Origin: Didymodactylos carnosus
Taxonomy: Eukaryota; Rotifera; Eurotatoria; Philodinida; Philodinidae
Direction: 5' to 3'
Assembly (NCBI GenBank): GCA_905250885.1
Contig: CAJNOQ010000808.1
Span: 1-40,761 of the forward strand
DNA: 40,761 nucleotides
Shown here: positions 1 to 10,300 of the stretch, in pieces
Position numbering within the stretch: position 1 is the first letter of the stretch
How the letters are laid out: every line of letters starts with the position of its first letter
Program-made: the position numbers and the translations under genes
Notes under the pieces: generated by a model
Told to the model about the DNA's origin: nothing
Seen by the model: the letters and a program-made list of their open reading frames with translations, nothing else
Database searches by the model: none

Positions 1-735
1 TGTTTTGCTCATATCTCTGTCAAATGTCAAGGTATCGAGCTGAAAATTTTACCACAGCCTTCGCACTTCAGCCCCAACATATGCTCCAAATTTCAGCCCA
101 TTTGTATTGACCAGGGCTGAGATCGATTTTTGAAGGGGAGGGCGGCCTTAATGAGGCATGATTGTACCCCGCAAATTTCTGATTAAAATGAGACATCTCC
201 CAGCTCTACACGACCTTTCTTTGCAAAGTCACAGAATTTACAAGTAAAACTATAAAATGTTGATTGTCAGCTCAAAGCTACAGAAATAAGAAGAAAATTT
301 AAGGCTTTTCTTGTAAATTCTATAACTTTGGAAAGAAAGGTCTTGTAGAGCTGGGAGATGTCTCATTTTAATCAGAAATTTGTGTGGTACAATCATGTCT
401 CATTAAGAAAGCTTTTGCTTACTTTTTAGAGTTTCTGAAAACTGATTTTGCACAAAACCGCTGTCTGGAGGCCCCTAGGCAGCTATCACTATAATATTCG
501 GATTCAGCATAGTTGATAACCTATAATCCTCTAGGTTTGGCTGAAAAGCGTGACAGTTCGCGATGTCCGCTCATTAGACTATTTTATATTTTATTTATAA
601 GAAATCTACGAAAAAGAATTTACAAAACCCCATGGTTTTTCGGAAAAGTTTCCGAAAAACCCCTTGAACCAAAATATGGTTTCTTATTTTTTTCGATCAT
701 ATAATCTCGTTTAATGGACGAAACGAAGCATATCC
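1..735. repeat. Foldback repeat, copy 1
   Basis: The core is an inverted repeat: about 148-245 pairs with 306-412 around a 60-base loop. Each arm contains the segment GATTAAAATGAGACATCTCC followed by CAGCTCTACACGACC or a close variant. A second, more complete copy lies at 29155-29736 with the same arms and the same loop. Outside the core this copy is less symmetrical. Its right flank shares GAAACGAAGCATATC (near 720) with the end of the other copy, while its left flank (1-147) does not match, so the left end is probably replaced or cut by the window edge. No transposase is encoded. It is probably a non-autonomous element of unknown superfamily. The short ORF at 513-704 has no coding character. 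Confidence 0.7.
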
Positions 736-1099
736 TGATGTTTTCAACTCGGTCTTCGGTTTTTTGAGTGAATGGTGAATTTTTTAATATTATGTGAAAA
801 GAGCCTAGAAATCCTAATTTTCGTAAAACTTGGTTTTCACTAGTTTTTTCAATCTTTTTTTGAAAACAAAAAAATGCTGGCTTATAGAATCATGCCTTCA
901 AGTCTCCTCTTTCGAATGCCGAACACCAGAGCTCTCTAGGTGCTTTCTATCAAAAGTTATTGAAAAATAAAAATAGCCGAGTTCGGTTTCTTTTTTGACA
1001 GATAGTAATATAATTATTTACTAGTTACTTTCTACGCCCGACTATTAATATCCTACCCATTCGTAAATGGCTTTCTTAATTTTTTCACCTATTCCGCCA

Positions 1100-1490
1100 C
1101 TTGTATTTCAATGTATTATAGTGTAGAGAATCTTGTAGAGAACTTTTCAGTCTCCATTGTGTATTTGCAATAAAGCAAATGAAGCTATCTATCATTACTT
1201 TTTTGATTGCGAGATGTATAATTCTGAGCGTCAGTCTTTACTACAAATCATAATGACTGCTCTTCAAACAGACACAGTTACAATTGATCAAATTTTGCTT
1301 CAAGCTGCTATTGTAAGATGTCTACCTAGGGATGACTTGATTCTTATATATAATGCTATCTTAAATTNCCGCCCTTTGTGGTTGCCCCTTAATCTCCCCC
1401 CCCCCCCCCCTATGCAAAGTTCATACACACAGCAATTTTTTATTTTTATATTTTTCTCCTGTATTAATTGTTCCCACTCACACTGATCTT
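1100..1490 (+). pseudogene. LINE 3' end relic (RT C-terminal zinc-knuckle region)
   Basis: About 70 codons from 1151 read SPLCICNKANEAIYHYFFDC and then EMYNSER. This matches the Cys/His pattern (C-x-C ... H-x4-C ... R) seen after the reverse transcriptase domain in many non-LTR retrotransposons. The frame is closed upstream by a stop at 1136-1138 and there is no RT catalytic domain, so it is a 5'-truncated dead copy, as is usual for LINEs. Similarity fades after about 1365, where there is one ambiguous base (1368) and a C homopolymer (about 1397-1410). The call rests on the motif pattern only. The LINE clade cannot be named from this piece. Confidence 0.5.
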
Positions 1491-1844
1491 ATTGCCATAG
1501 ATCATTCCTTTAGTACTTGTACATATCTATCTCATTTACTTTATTCTCATCTTATTATAATCTTTTCTTTTGCTTCATATTTTATTGTAATGTATAAGAG
1601 AACCAGGCAGTTGAAGGTTGTGACACCCTTCGATCCAGGCAGTTTCCATTTGCTCAAGTAATTTCGGAGGAATGTAGCGTTTAATTGGATGTACTCGCAA
1701 TTTAGGGCCTTTTTCTGTCACGTCCGTAACCGTGTCGTTCCATTTTTTTACCGTAGAAAGAGGACAGTGAACTGCTCAGAATCTATACAAGTTTTAATAA
1801 GATCGTGCAACTCGAAGATCTCAATAACACCAGGAAATAGAGCA
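1491..1844. other. Gene-free stretch
   Basis: No coding pattern, RNA gene or clear inverted repeat is visible. It may include the 3' untranslated tail of the LINE relic just upstream, but no poly-A tail or target duplication was found to mark an end. Confidence 0.4.
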
Positions 1845-2240
1845 AACATTTCATCAAAATGAGATATTTCCCAGCTCTGATGTTCTAATCAAGAGTTATG
1901 AGAGTAATGCTGGAAGCCCTAAAACATGCATCAGATACTGGCGCCACCATATCTCGAAAGCGACTTTTACCGTAACACCATTTTGTAGCTGCAAGATTTC
2001 TCTGTAACGAAACATCGCAGACAGCTTGCCAAGATCTTAAATTGAAACTGATACATGTGGTTAGAGGCTAGAAGCTAACAGCCCGATTTTTGATATTCTG
2101 CCTAGTTTTCTGTTTAGAAAAATATCTTTATGCCAGTTAATGCGACTATTTCGTATTTTGGACTTTTGACGCTGACCATTAATTTGAAAACTAAAATATC
2201 AAAGATCCGGCTCTATTAGCCTCTATCCACATGGCGGGAC
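1845..2240. repeat. Diverged interspersed repeat with internal inverted repeat
   Basis: The region around 1853-1935 (ATCAAAATGAGATATTTCCC, then AGCTCTG, later GCCCTAAAACATG) resembles 34600-34690 and, more distantly, the arms of the foldback copies at 148-412 and 29330-29560. A second shared block, AAAATATCAAAGATCC followed by AGCCTCTA, appears at 2196-2235 and again near 34771. The reverse complement of that block lies at 2053-2100, making an inverted repeat with a loop of roughly 95 bases. There is no coding capacity. It looks like an old non-autonomous element. Confidence 0.5.
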
Positions 2241-2570
2241 GAGGCCTTAAACACTAGTTTCACAACATCCATTCACAATTCACTTATCTTACAATATGAT
2301 CTGATGATTATATTGTTCGACATCCACTTCAGAATTTTTGTGTTCGAAGCTCGACGCCGACAAGTTATATATGGTTAGTACCTCGAGTCACTTGCTCGAA
2401 AATATATTTACTAATATCGTTTGTTGAGAAAACGTTGAGAAACGTGAATAATATTTGTACGAAGAACTCAACTAAATCCATTATTTTATTTCATAATATA
2501 TAATATGGAAGCTTTCAACTCAGACTAGAGTTATCATTAGCCACATAACTTCATGAGAGGAATGACGTCT

Positions 2571-2973
2571 ATATTAAACAGAAAATGAGATGATCATCGC
2601 CTGATAATATTGACGAATCACTAAACAAACTTTTAAACACTGCAAGGAGGAAAATTACAATAGACAACAGAAGTCACAAGTTTGAAAAGGATTTTACAAT
2701 ACAAAAATTATTTACGAAAAAGTACAAAGGTGTTGATAACAAGAATATTAGCGTGATTTACAGGCTTAATTGTATCAAATTGTGGTCAAAGATCTATTTT
2801 GAGCAATCGAAGTTGAGAGTGATGTAAAGAATGGAGTAACATCAGTTACAGGCGGAGAAACAAACTGCAATAAATATCTATTGTAACTCTCACCTCTTCC
2901 AGTGTTTAAAAGTTCGTTCAGTGATTCGTCAATATTATCAGGCGATGATCATCTCATTTTCTGTTTAACATAT
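2571..2973. repeat. Inner inverted-repeat MITE
   Basis: Arms of about 75 bp face each other at 2571-2646 and 2897-2973. Both contain GATGATCATC and GACGAATCACT or its close variant. The central 250 bp has no coding capacity. It abuts the Ginger transposon directly. A weak resemblance between its outer edge and the outer right arm leaves open that it is part of the same older element and not a separate insertion. Confidence 0.6.
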
Positions 2974-2974
2974 A

Positions 2975-3308
2975 TGTTGCAGTGGAAATCAAAATCTAGG
3001 ACGATTTAAAATTCCCTTAGGGGAAATCAACATTTTGAGTTGCACTAGGAAAAATCAAAATTTCGAGTTCTCCTGAAAGAATGCCAGTTGAAATCAAAAT
3101 TTTGACTTCCGTTATAGGGCAATTTTAAATTCCCCTAAAGAGTGTTTGATTGATATTTAGCATACTGATATTGATAGTTTATTTAATTAATAAATAATTT
3201 ATACATTCAAACATCGACATTTTTTCTTTGGATGGCACTTTGTACAACATAAAACACCTTTAGATTTACATGGACAAGTTTTGGTTGAACACGTTGATTT
3301 ACAATTGC
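2975..3308 (+). repeat. Left terminal inverted repeat of the Ginger element
   Basis: Its reverse complement is at 5574-5878. It has three notable parts. The outer 150 bp carries four spaced copies of a motif close to GGAAATCAAAATTTTGAGTT (near 2985, 3024, 3050 and 3092), likely transposase-binding repeats. About 30 bp around 3032-3062 is absent from the right copy and looks like one extra motif unit. The inner part, from 3199, is the final 36-37 codons of the transposase with its stop, so the repeat is partly protein coding. Confidence 0.85.
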
Positions 3309-5296
3309 AACTTGAAGTACCTAAATTTGCATACTCTTTACATGCTTGTATGAAAGTTAATTGTGGTAAATTGCCTGGATCAATTAAACGTAAATCAGAA
3401 AAATTACATGCTGCCAGATTTAATAAATCTTCGTTAGTATACCTTGTTGAAATAACACCAGCTGTAGTACATAGTTTATACATAATAATTCCATCTGTAG
3501 TATCGTTTGTTGTGGATTGAATAGAAATAACTTTACATGGTAAGACTGTGGGTGTAACACTTAAATGATCAACTTTAGCTATTTTCAAACCAACAATATC
3601 TCCTACTTTGTACTCTTTTAATCTATGTGATTCATCATAAATACGTTGTCGTTTACTAGCTACTTTTAAATACTCATCTTCTGCTCCTTCTCGTACACGT
3701 TTATGTCTATTAATAGCTTGATGTTTCATAGTTTCACCAATACAATCAAAAGCCACATCCATATCAATACCTTCATGATCCTTTGATGCTAAAATAAGAA
3801 AAAAATATGTCAGATAAGAAAAACCAAAGATGAACTCAAGTTTTTTAACTTCATACTTCTATCTGTTTCAATATCTTCAAGACAAAGTACTGGTGATTGC
3901 TGATGTTGTGACTTTGTACCATCATAAATTTCGTCATTATCTTGATTTGTAGTACCATCGGGTTCAGATGATGTAGTTTCTAAAGAGCAACGAGTTCAAC
4001 CTAAATTATAGTTTTGATTACACGAAAAGCTTACGTTCATTGAGCATTTGAATAAAATCAGCTGGCATTTGTTCTTCATCTTCTATTCCATCATCACTTA
4101 ACATTTTCCACATTTCGAAATCGGACCTTGGCTTTTGACCAAACACCACTTCATAAGGAGATTTTTTAGTTGTTTGTGCGCATTTGGTATTAATGGAATA
4201 AATAACTGGTTTTAGACCTGTTCAAGAAAAAGTAGAACAGACATAGTATATTAAATTTGTTTAATTACAAAGCTTGCTTAGTGTCAAACCTTTTGCCCAT
4301 TCTGTTGTATTATTAGATTGCATCCATTTACCAAGCGACAATTGTAATGTATGATTAGCTCGTTCGACTAATCCTTGTGTTTGTGGATGACGAGGTCTAC
4401 CATTTATAATGACTAAATCTTTCCACGTATTTCTTAAATTCTTCAAAAAGCATGTTTGCAAGCTAGTACAAAAATGTATGTTAGCGTGTGCGCTGTTTTT
4501 ACCTTAATAACTTGTGCGATGAATTCTTGTCCATTATCGAATTGTAAAATTCGAGGTGGGCCAAAACTATAAAATTGATCCAAAAGTTTTAAAGGAACTG
4601 GTGCTGCTTCTTTTGTTTGTAATGGATATGCCCACGAAAATTTGGTAAAATGATCTTTCACATGTAATATCCATTTGAATTCTCCATCTGGCACACTATG
4701 CATATCGATTAAATCCATTTGTACACGTGTTAAATATTCAACAGATATTATTGGTTTACCTTAACAAGAAACAAAAGTAGAGTTCATTGTAGATGCAGTT
4801 AAAAAAGTTAATTAGGCCAGAGTACGTACCTGCTATTGGCTTTGGAAAAGCTTGTCTACTATTACAAACATCACATTGTTTAAGAAATATTGTTACTACA
4901 TCATAGGGTATGTATGAACATTGTTCTTGGATCTAAATATCAAAAGTCGTCATTTTAATGGGTTTAGTTTTAATTACCTTGAAAACGTACTTCACTCCAG
5001 GTTTTGTCCCGTCCATGATGACCAACACGTTCGTGACATTCCTTAATTTTTGTATACAATTGCTCATGCACAACAACAGGATGGTTACTCTTGATACCAT
5101 ATACCACGTCAACGTCACCAATTTTCACTAATTTAAAATTCTTTTTAACCCAAAATTTGAACTGTGCATTACCTTTACTATATTTCAAAACTGCTATCAT
5201 ATCATCATACGTTTCTTGTTTGATTGTGTACTTTGAACGATATCGCTCAGAGAGATTTTGTATATGAGAATCTAACTTTTGATAAAATGTCTCCAT
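3199..5296 (-). CDS. Ginger transposase, KRBA2/SCAND3-like integrase with C-terminal CXC domain
   Basis: Seven exons on the minus strand with GT-AG introns give about 572 residues: 5296-4978, 4925-4830, 4759-4503, 4440-4290, 4217-4035, 3979-3857 and 3788-3199. The N-terminal part has an HHCC zinc-binding module (CHERVGHHGRDKTW near residue 90, CDVC near 125). The DDE core follows: D154 in QMDLIDM, D213 in FDNGQEF, and E250 in HPQTQGLVERANHTLQ. Next comes the SPYEVVFGQKP segment and a YKVGDIVGLKI stretch like the GPY/F-type module. The protein ends in a Cys-rich CXC (tesmin/TSO1-like) domain with CNCKSTCS, CPCKSKG and CRCLNV. No stop or frame break is seen. The start ATG at 5296 is the first in frame; a further upstream exon cannot be excluded. 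The role is cutting and joining of the element's own ends. The family call comes from motif order, without a database search. Confidence 0.85.
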
Positions 5297-5573
5297 TTAA
5301 AATAAGGATAGAACAGTAAAATGAGTTAATGATATAGGACATATTTATAAGGCAAGATAAAATGTTTTCCTGTTTTCAAATTAATTGATTAAATATGATT
5401 CATTAAATAATTGCTTAAATTTTTATGCTATGTAAAACGTTCTGTTTCTAACGAACTTATTAATTAATTAGTTTGTTATATTTGAATGTATAAATTGCTA
5501 TTATAAATCTAGCCATTTTTCATACTTGTCAGTTTTGTAATTTTCTTTTGAGTTTGTTTTGTACTTCAGATTG

Positions 5574-5878
5574 TAATTGTAAATCAACGTGTTCAACCAA
5601 AACTTGTCCATGTAAATCTAAAGGTGTTTTATGTTGTACAAAGTGCCATCCAAAGAAAAAATGTCGATGTTTGAATGTATAAATTATTTATTAATTAAAT
5701 AAACTATCAATATCAGTATGCTAAATATCAATCAAACACTCTTTAGGGGAATTTAAAATTGCCCTATAACGGAAGTCAAAATTTTGATTTCAACTGGCAT
5801 TCTTTCAGGAGAACTCGAAATTTTGATTTCCCCTAAGGGAATTTTAAATCGTCCTAGATTTTGATTTCCACTGCAACA
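5574..5878 (-). repeat. Right terminal inverted repeat of the Ginger element
   Basis: This is the reverse complement of 2975-3308, almost identical over its length but about 30 bp shorter. Its inner 110 bp (about 5575-5685) is an inverted copy of the transposase's own CXC coding end. That copy lies upstream of the start codon and reads, on the plus strand, as the C-terminal domain with no gene attached. A transcript running through the element would contain both copies and could fold back on itself. Confidence 0.85.
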
Positions 5879-5886
5879 TATATATA

Positions 5887-5918
5887 TGTTACAGGGATTT
5901 TCTACATTCCCTGTAACA
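5887..5918. repeat. 32-bp palindrome with TGT...ACA ends
   Basis: TGTTACAGGGA and TCCCTGTAACA face each other around 10 bases. It sits 8 bp outside the Ginger right end, between TA-rich bases. The ends follow the same TGT/ACA rule as the Ginger element, but the sequence differs. It may be the collapsed remains of another small element or part of the older outer element. Confidence 0.5.
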
Positions 5919-6045
5919 TATGCACGTCTTTCCTCTTATCAAGTTATGTGGCTAATGATCACTCTCGTCTGAGTTAAAAGCTTCTATATTATGTATTATT
6001 AAATAAAATAATAGATTTAGTTGAGTTCGTCGTACGAATAAAAGA

Positions 6046-6676
6046 CATTTACTATAGTGTAATGCACAATACAGTTCCTCACGGTTGATCTTGTGACTAG
6101 CGCATGAGTAGTGAGTGTTGATTGAAACTTAAACAGTTGACCGAAAGAACACTTCATCAGGCTAACCTTCTGGTCAGAGCTGTAGTTCGATAACTAATAA
6201 GGATATGGGTGACGATGTCACCTCTGGGAAAGATATTAGACTTTTGAAACTGACACTGTTAGCATTCTACATCGGTGACGGGAGTCGAAAACTGGGGTAC
6301 TCTTCCTTCCTTCCACTAAAAATGTTTGGATGTCCTGCCGAACGGATGACAGATTCGTTTGACATAACCAAATTCTAGTCTGATAGTGTTCAAGGTTTCT
6401 AGTTTCTTTTAAAATAAACTTTGTGAAAAACTTATTTAATAAAAGTTCTTTCGAATAATAAATTACAAATTGCTTGAGAAGGACTACGAGAAACTATATT
6501 TTAGACTGTTCATTTGTGGATGTTGAGAATGTATGTTGTCAGAGCTGTCATCTTTTCCAGTAAATGCGGAAAAGTTGAAAGATTTTTAATTTCGCTCGAT
6601 TTTTCAATTTTTTGATATCCTGAGTTTTTAGCATTAAGAATAGCAAGAAAGAAAATTTCGCTGCAGCAGTTGTATT
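6046..6676. other. Gene-free stretch
   Basis: No gene, RNA or convincing repeat is visible. The minus-strand ORF that starts near 6800 and runs to 6510 is mostly translated repeat sequence and has no family likeness. Confidence 0.4.
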
Positions 6677-7068
6677 CAGAGCGAGAACCGGTACCGGACA
6701 GGACCGGACCGGTTGACTTTTTCAACCGGTCGGTAGAGACCGGTCTTTCACCGGTTGAAACTTTTGAACCATCTGCTTTTTTTACGCTATTTTTCGTCAA
6801 TAAATTAAAATTTCGCGTCTTTTTCAGTCAGAATAAATAAGACGATACTCAAGACGGATATTATTTTCATCACTTGTTTTAAGGTTAAATATTATAGACT
6901 CGTTATTGTGCAGGTTCTCTCACATGTGCTCGCAAACTACTTCATTTTCTTAAATTCTTTCTGAAAATCGATTTCCAAAAACCTTCGCCAGGTTTTCGCC
7001 GGTTTTCGCTATAATTCCAACCGGCCGGACTGGATCGGGTTACCTTTTCTCAACCAGTTCGAGCTGTG
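6677..7068. mobile_element. hAT-type MITE with iterated ACCGG motif
   Basis: The left end is CAGAGCGAGAACCGG and the right end, read inward, is CACAGCTCGAACTGG. The flanks GTTGTATT (6669-6676) and GTTGTATG (7069-7076) form an 8-bp target duplication with one mismatch. Ends of the form CAGRG with 8-bp duplications are characteristic of hAT elements. Both subterminal zones are packed with degenerate copies of ACCGGTT and its complement, as expected for transposase-binding arrays. It has no transposase of its own. Several changes between the ends suggest an older copy. Confidence 0.7.
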
Positions 7069-7174
7069 GTTGTATGAAAGAAAAGTGATTTTTTTCTTTT
7101 TAATTAGATCTACTACGGCCCTCTAAAAATCTTGCATTTATCTCCTTATAACAGTGAAAAAATGCTTTTTGCGC

Positions 7175-7340
7175 TTTTAGATTCCTTTTTTCATGAGTGG
7201 CATTCCTACACATTGTATAAGCTCTGAACAAGTGTTCAGCATATGCGAGAGAGAAAACACGAGCACCGTGTCGAAGAAGAACGACGAAATAGAATTCAAA
7301 TACTTTTTCAGTATTGCTTATCACTTGTTAGATATATTAG
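7175..7340 (+). pseudogene. hAT transposase C-terminal relic
   Basis: The frame from 7193 reads SGIPTHCISSEQVFSICERE and continues about 30 codons. This resembles the hAT dimerisation motif (IP-A-TSA-SERVFS-G) and the following helix. It has Gln in place of the usual Arg and lacks the later conserved Arg/Leu run. Nothing upstream resembles the rest of a hAT transposase, so it is an isolated scrap about 105 bp from the MITE at 6677-7068. The two need not belong to one element. Confidence is limited because the match is short. Confidence 0.4.
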
Positions 7341-7379
7341 TAAATAAAAGGATAAGTTTATTTCTTAAATCTTAATTCG

Positions 7380-10300
7380 ATTTTAATCGACGTAATTTAA
7401 GTGTCAAAGACTACCAGCTTTCAAAATCTTTATAATGCCTCAGATTTTTATAATGGAGTCCTTCTACAACTTATGTTCTTCGTTTGTTGTTCTTATTTTA
7501 ATTTTTTTCTTTCAGTCCTTACTTTTAATTTTTCTTGATATTTGCTGTTATTTTTTTTGATGATCTCCCATAATTAAACTTTCCCCGGAAAAAAATTGTT
7601 CTATTAGGTACGATTTCTTTTCAACCGCATTCAAGTTTTTGATTTCAAAAGTATAATTTGTAGAAAATAAGCTAGATTAAGAAGATGAATTGTTGCTTTG
7701 TTTGTTTATTCCTTAAATGAGAATTGGTTTTATTTAATGAGGCATTAAGAAAATAAGAAGCTGTGAAAATCCATGTTCTTCTTGAATTGCTTTTGATTCA
7801 CAAACTTAATTTGACATGTTTCACTTCATTTCCACAAAATGAAATGTTGTTCAAAAGCAAACTTATTAATACAATAAATAGAAGTTGTTATAGAGATTAA
7901 ACTATAGGAATATAAGGATTTTTTAATTTCCTAGATTGATACTAAGGAGTTTCAAACAATAGTTAAGAATAAAAAAAGTTTTTGATTATAGAAGAAAAAT
8001 ATCTCATACATTGCATGTAATAGACTTGAATTTTTGATTAGCAACGCGATTTGTTCTGTGACACATTTCCCTATAGCAGGGGATAAACAGTATTGCACTT
8101 ATTCTTGTCTGTTTAATATACATTCTTTTTTTAGTCACCCGATGTATCAAGCATCTTAGGATGATGTAAATGTCTACTCTATCTCCATTTAAAAAAAGAT
8201 GTATTTATGATTGAATTTTTTGCTATATCCTTGAACCTTAAACTTTCATTCATTATGCTAATGACTAGATTGAATAAAAATCATTGAGTAGAGTAGTGAA
8301 TGATAAATCCGATCATTGTGCAATACATGATGCATAGGAATATTAAGTTTAATAGTATGATAGCATAATGGGTACAATTTCGGCATATTATCTCTGTATT
8401 ATAAATAAAAATTCTGTTTAAAGACTGTTCGTTTTTTCTATCTCTTATTTTAAAGCCAATTTAAATGCACACCGATTCAAAAGCAGACGAAATCAAAGGT
8501 AAACAAAAAAAAATATTGATTATTGAAATACATCTAATGATAGATGAAAACTGTTTATATAGAAATTGATAATAATATAATCTTCATCTTTAAGGGTCTA
8601 TTTTCATTTTGTACTCATCGGTTAGGTCATCAGACACGTTGTTTGCACGCTAAGTATTTAATATTCTAACAAAAATCATTTAGACATTATACAATCATAA
8701 TCCGATATACTCATCATTTGAATATTAGACGTATTTTCAACATTGAAATCTGCATATTTGAAATAAATCAAAAAAAGTATTTTTAATCAAATGTACGAAG
8801 AAAAGCATGTGTACATCGTTTAATGTTAAACCAAATATTTTCAATGTTTTTTAGTTTTAATAATAAATCCGTAGAATACGGCTTTTTTATACAAATATCC
8901 TTTTTTAAAATATGTGAAAAAACAAAAAATAGAGATAAATTTAAAATTACCAATAAACTATAATTATTAAGTAAATTATATATATATACGCTGTTTACGA
9001 TGATTTGAGTCGTATTTGATTAACTATTTTAGGAAGATAATATTTACTACGATTTCTTCTTACTGCCTTTAATTAACTCACATTATTTGGTTTTACGAAA
9101 GAAAACTCCTCATATTAACATATTGAAGGAGGAAGGGGGCGAGCTATATTTTCTCTGATTGCATTCATTTGTTTCGGTAGTAGTAGCACTATTGAGAAAC
9201 TTTTAAATAAGTGGTTCTTACTATTGATTGATACTGTTTATAATACAGGGAGTAAATAGTTGAAGCTAACTTTTTTTTTTTTGTAAGATGAATAATTAGA
9301 TAGATCTAAATATTAGATCTTTTTAGGCGTTATATCCTCCATTCAGTTTCATGTTTATGTTATTGTGATTATTACGATTATCTCAGTGTATGAACATACA
9401 TTTATAGCTGATAATTAGTTCTCACTAATATCTATATACGCCTGATGGATTTATCATTTATCTAATATTTTCTATAGTAATTTCTCAGTATACTTATTCA
9501 ATCTTTTTGATCTTGATGATTTTTTTATTGTTCGTTTGATTTATCACGTTTATATAGCTCTGTGTTTCTGTTCTTCTTGTTTGTCTTTATGACTTTGTAT
9601 AATACATAATTGGTATCATGTCTAATATAGTTACAAGTCTCTATTTTAAATATAATAATATACTTATTATTGTAAAGTCAGTGTATATGAAATTTAATAA
9701 TTTATATCGTAAGAATTCGTGATGTTAATAACGAATTTTTATTCCATTATTAGAGTGCCTATATCTTGTTGAAGGAACTTTATATTTCAGCCCCGTTCTA
9801 TCTAAATTTGTTTATTTCTCCTATAACAATGAATAATTTTTATTAGTTGATTCAAATTAGGTGTGAATAAGTTGTTGTTCTATATCTTATTTTTTATCAT
9901 GTATATACATTTTACTAGATATGTTATATAGTCTAATAATCCATTCGCCTTTTCGATAGATTTGACATACATGATGAGATAATTACAAAGATGAACAAGT
10001 CTAACTTCGGACTCGAAAAACCTGTTGATGGCCTTGGAGTTAGAACTATATAAAATTGATCATGTGTAGATGATTAATATTATTTTATATTCTTCGGTAT
10101 CTCTAACTGATATAAATGAAATAAATACTTGTCAAGTCTTGTTTGTCAAGCATCCATTGCATACTTTTTGAATCGATGAAATAGTTATAACAGAAGGGCG
10201 TAAATTAGAATTCTATTCTTCTTCTATTCTCTTTTTTTATTATATTCTAATAGATTTCTTTTTCACTTCTTTAAAAAGCAGACTTTTTTTCTTTCTCTCG

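Larger units (their letters stand above)
2975..5878 (-). mobile_element. Ginger-type cut-and-paste DNA transposon, apparently complete
   Basis: The 2904-bp element begins TGTTGCAGTGG and ends with its complement, CCACTGCAACA. The adjoining bases are TATA on both sides, a plausible 4-bp target duplication, although the flank is TA-rich. TGT...ACA ends and 4-bp duplications are, from memory, typical of Ginger elements, which use an integrase-like DDE transposase without any retrotransposon proteins. The single gene is on the minus strand. The terminal inverted repeats are about 305-334 bp and nearly identical, the main difference being about 30 extra bases in the left one. That similarity, together with an open reading frame across all exons, points to recent activity. 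Confidence 0.85.
2449..6045. mobile_element. Nest of inverted-repeat elements enclosing the Ginger transposon
   Basis: An outer inverted repeat of about 115 bp flanks everything here. About 2453-2571 on the left matches the reverse complement of about 5919-6043 on the right, with shared blocks such as AAGTTATGTGGCTAATGAT and GATTTAGTTGAGTTC. Inside it lie, in order, a second inverted-repeat element (2571-2973), the Ginger transposon (2975-5878) and a 32-bp palindrome (5887-5918). The outer pair is clearly more diverged than the Ginger ends, so it is the older host element that received later insertions. Its outer ends and target duplication are not resolved. Confidence 0.65.

Noticed and set aside
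1397-1410. C homopolymer next to an N at 1368
   Set aside because: This most likely reflects a hard-to-read stretch in the assembly and not a biological feature.
3281-3520. Plus-strand ORF opposite the transposase
   Set aside because: It is the antisense shadow of the last transposase exon and shows no motifs.
2975-5878. Reading the integrase-bearing element as an LTR retrotransposon or Polinton
   Set aside because: It has terminal inverted repeats, not direct ones, is only 2.9 kb, and shows no capsid, protease, reverse transcriptase or polymerase.
6510-6800. Minus-strand ORF rich in ST/GP
   Set aside because: It is the translation of the degenerate ACCGG motif array of the hAT-type MITE.
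7100-7324. Minus-strand ORF opposite the hAT-like scrap
   Set aside because: The plus frame carries the recognisable motif; the minus frame has none.
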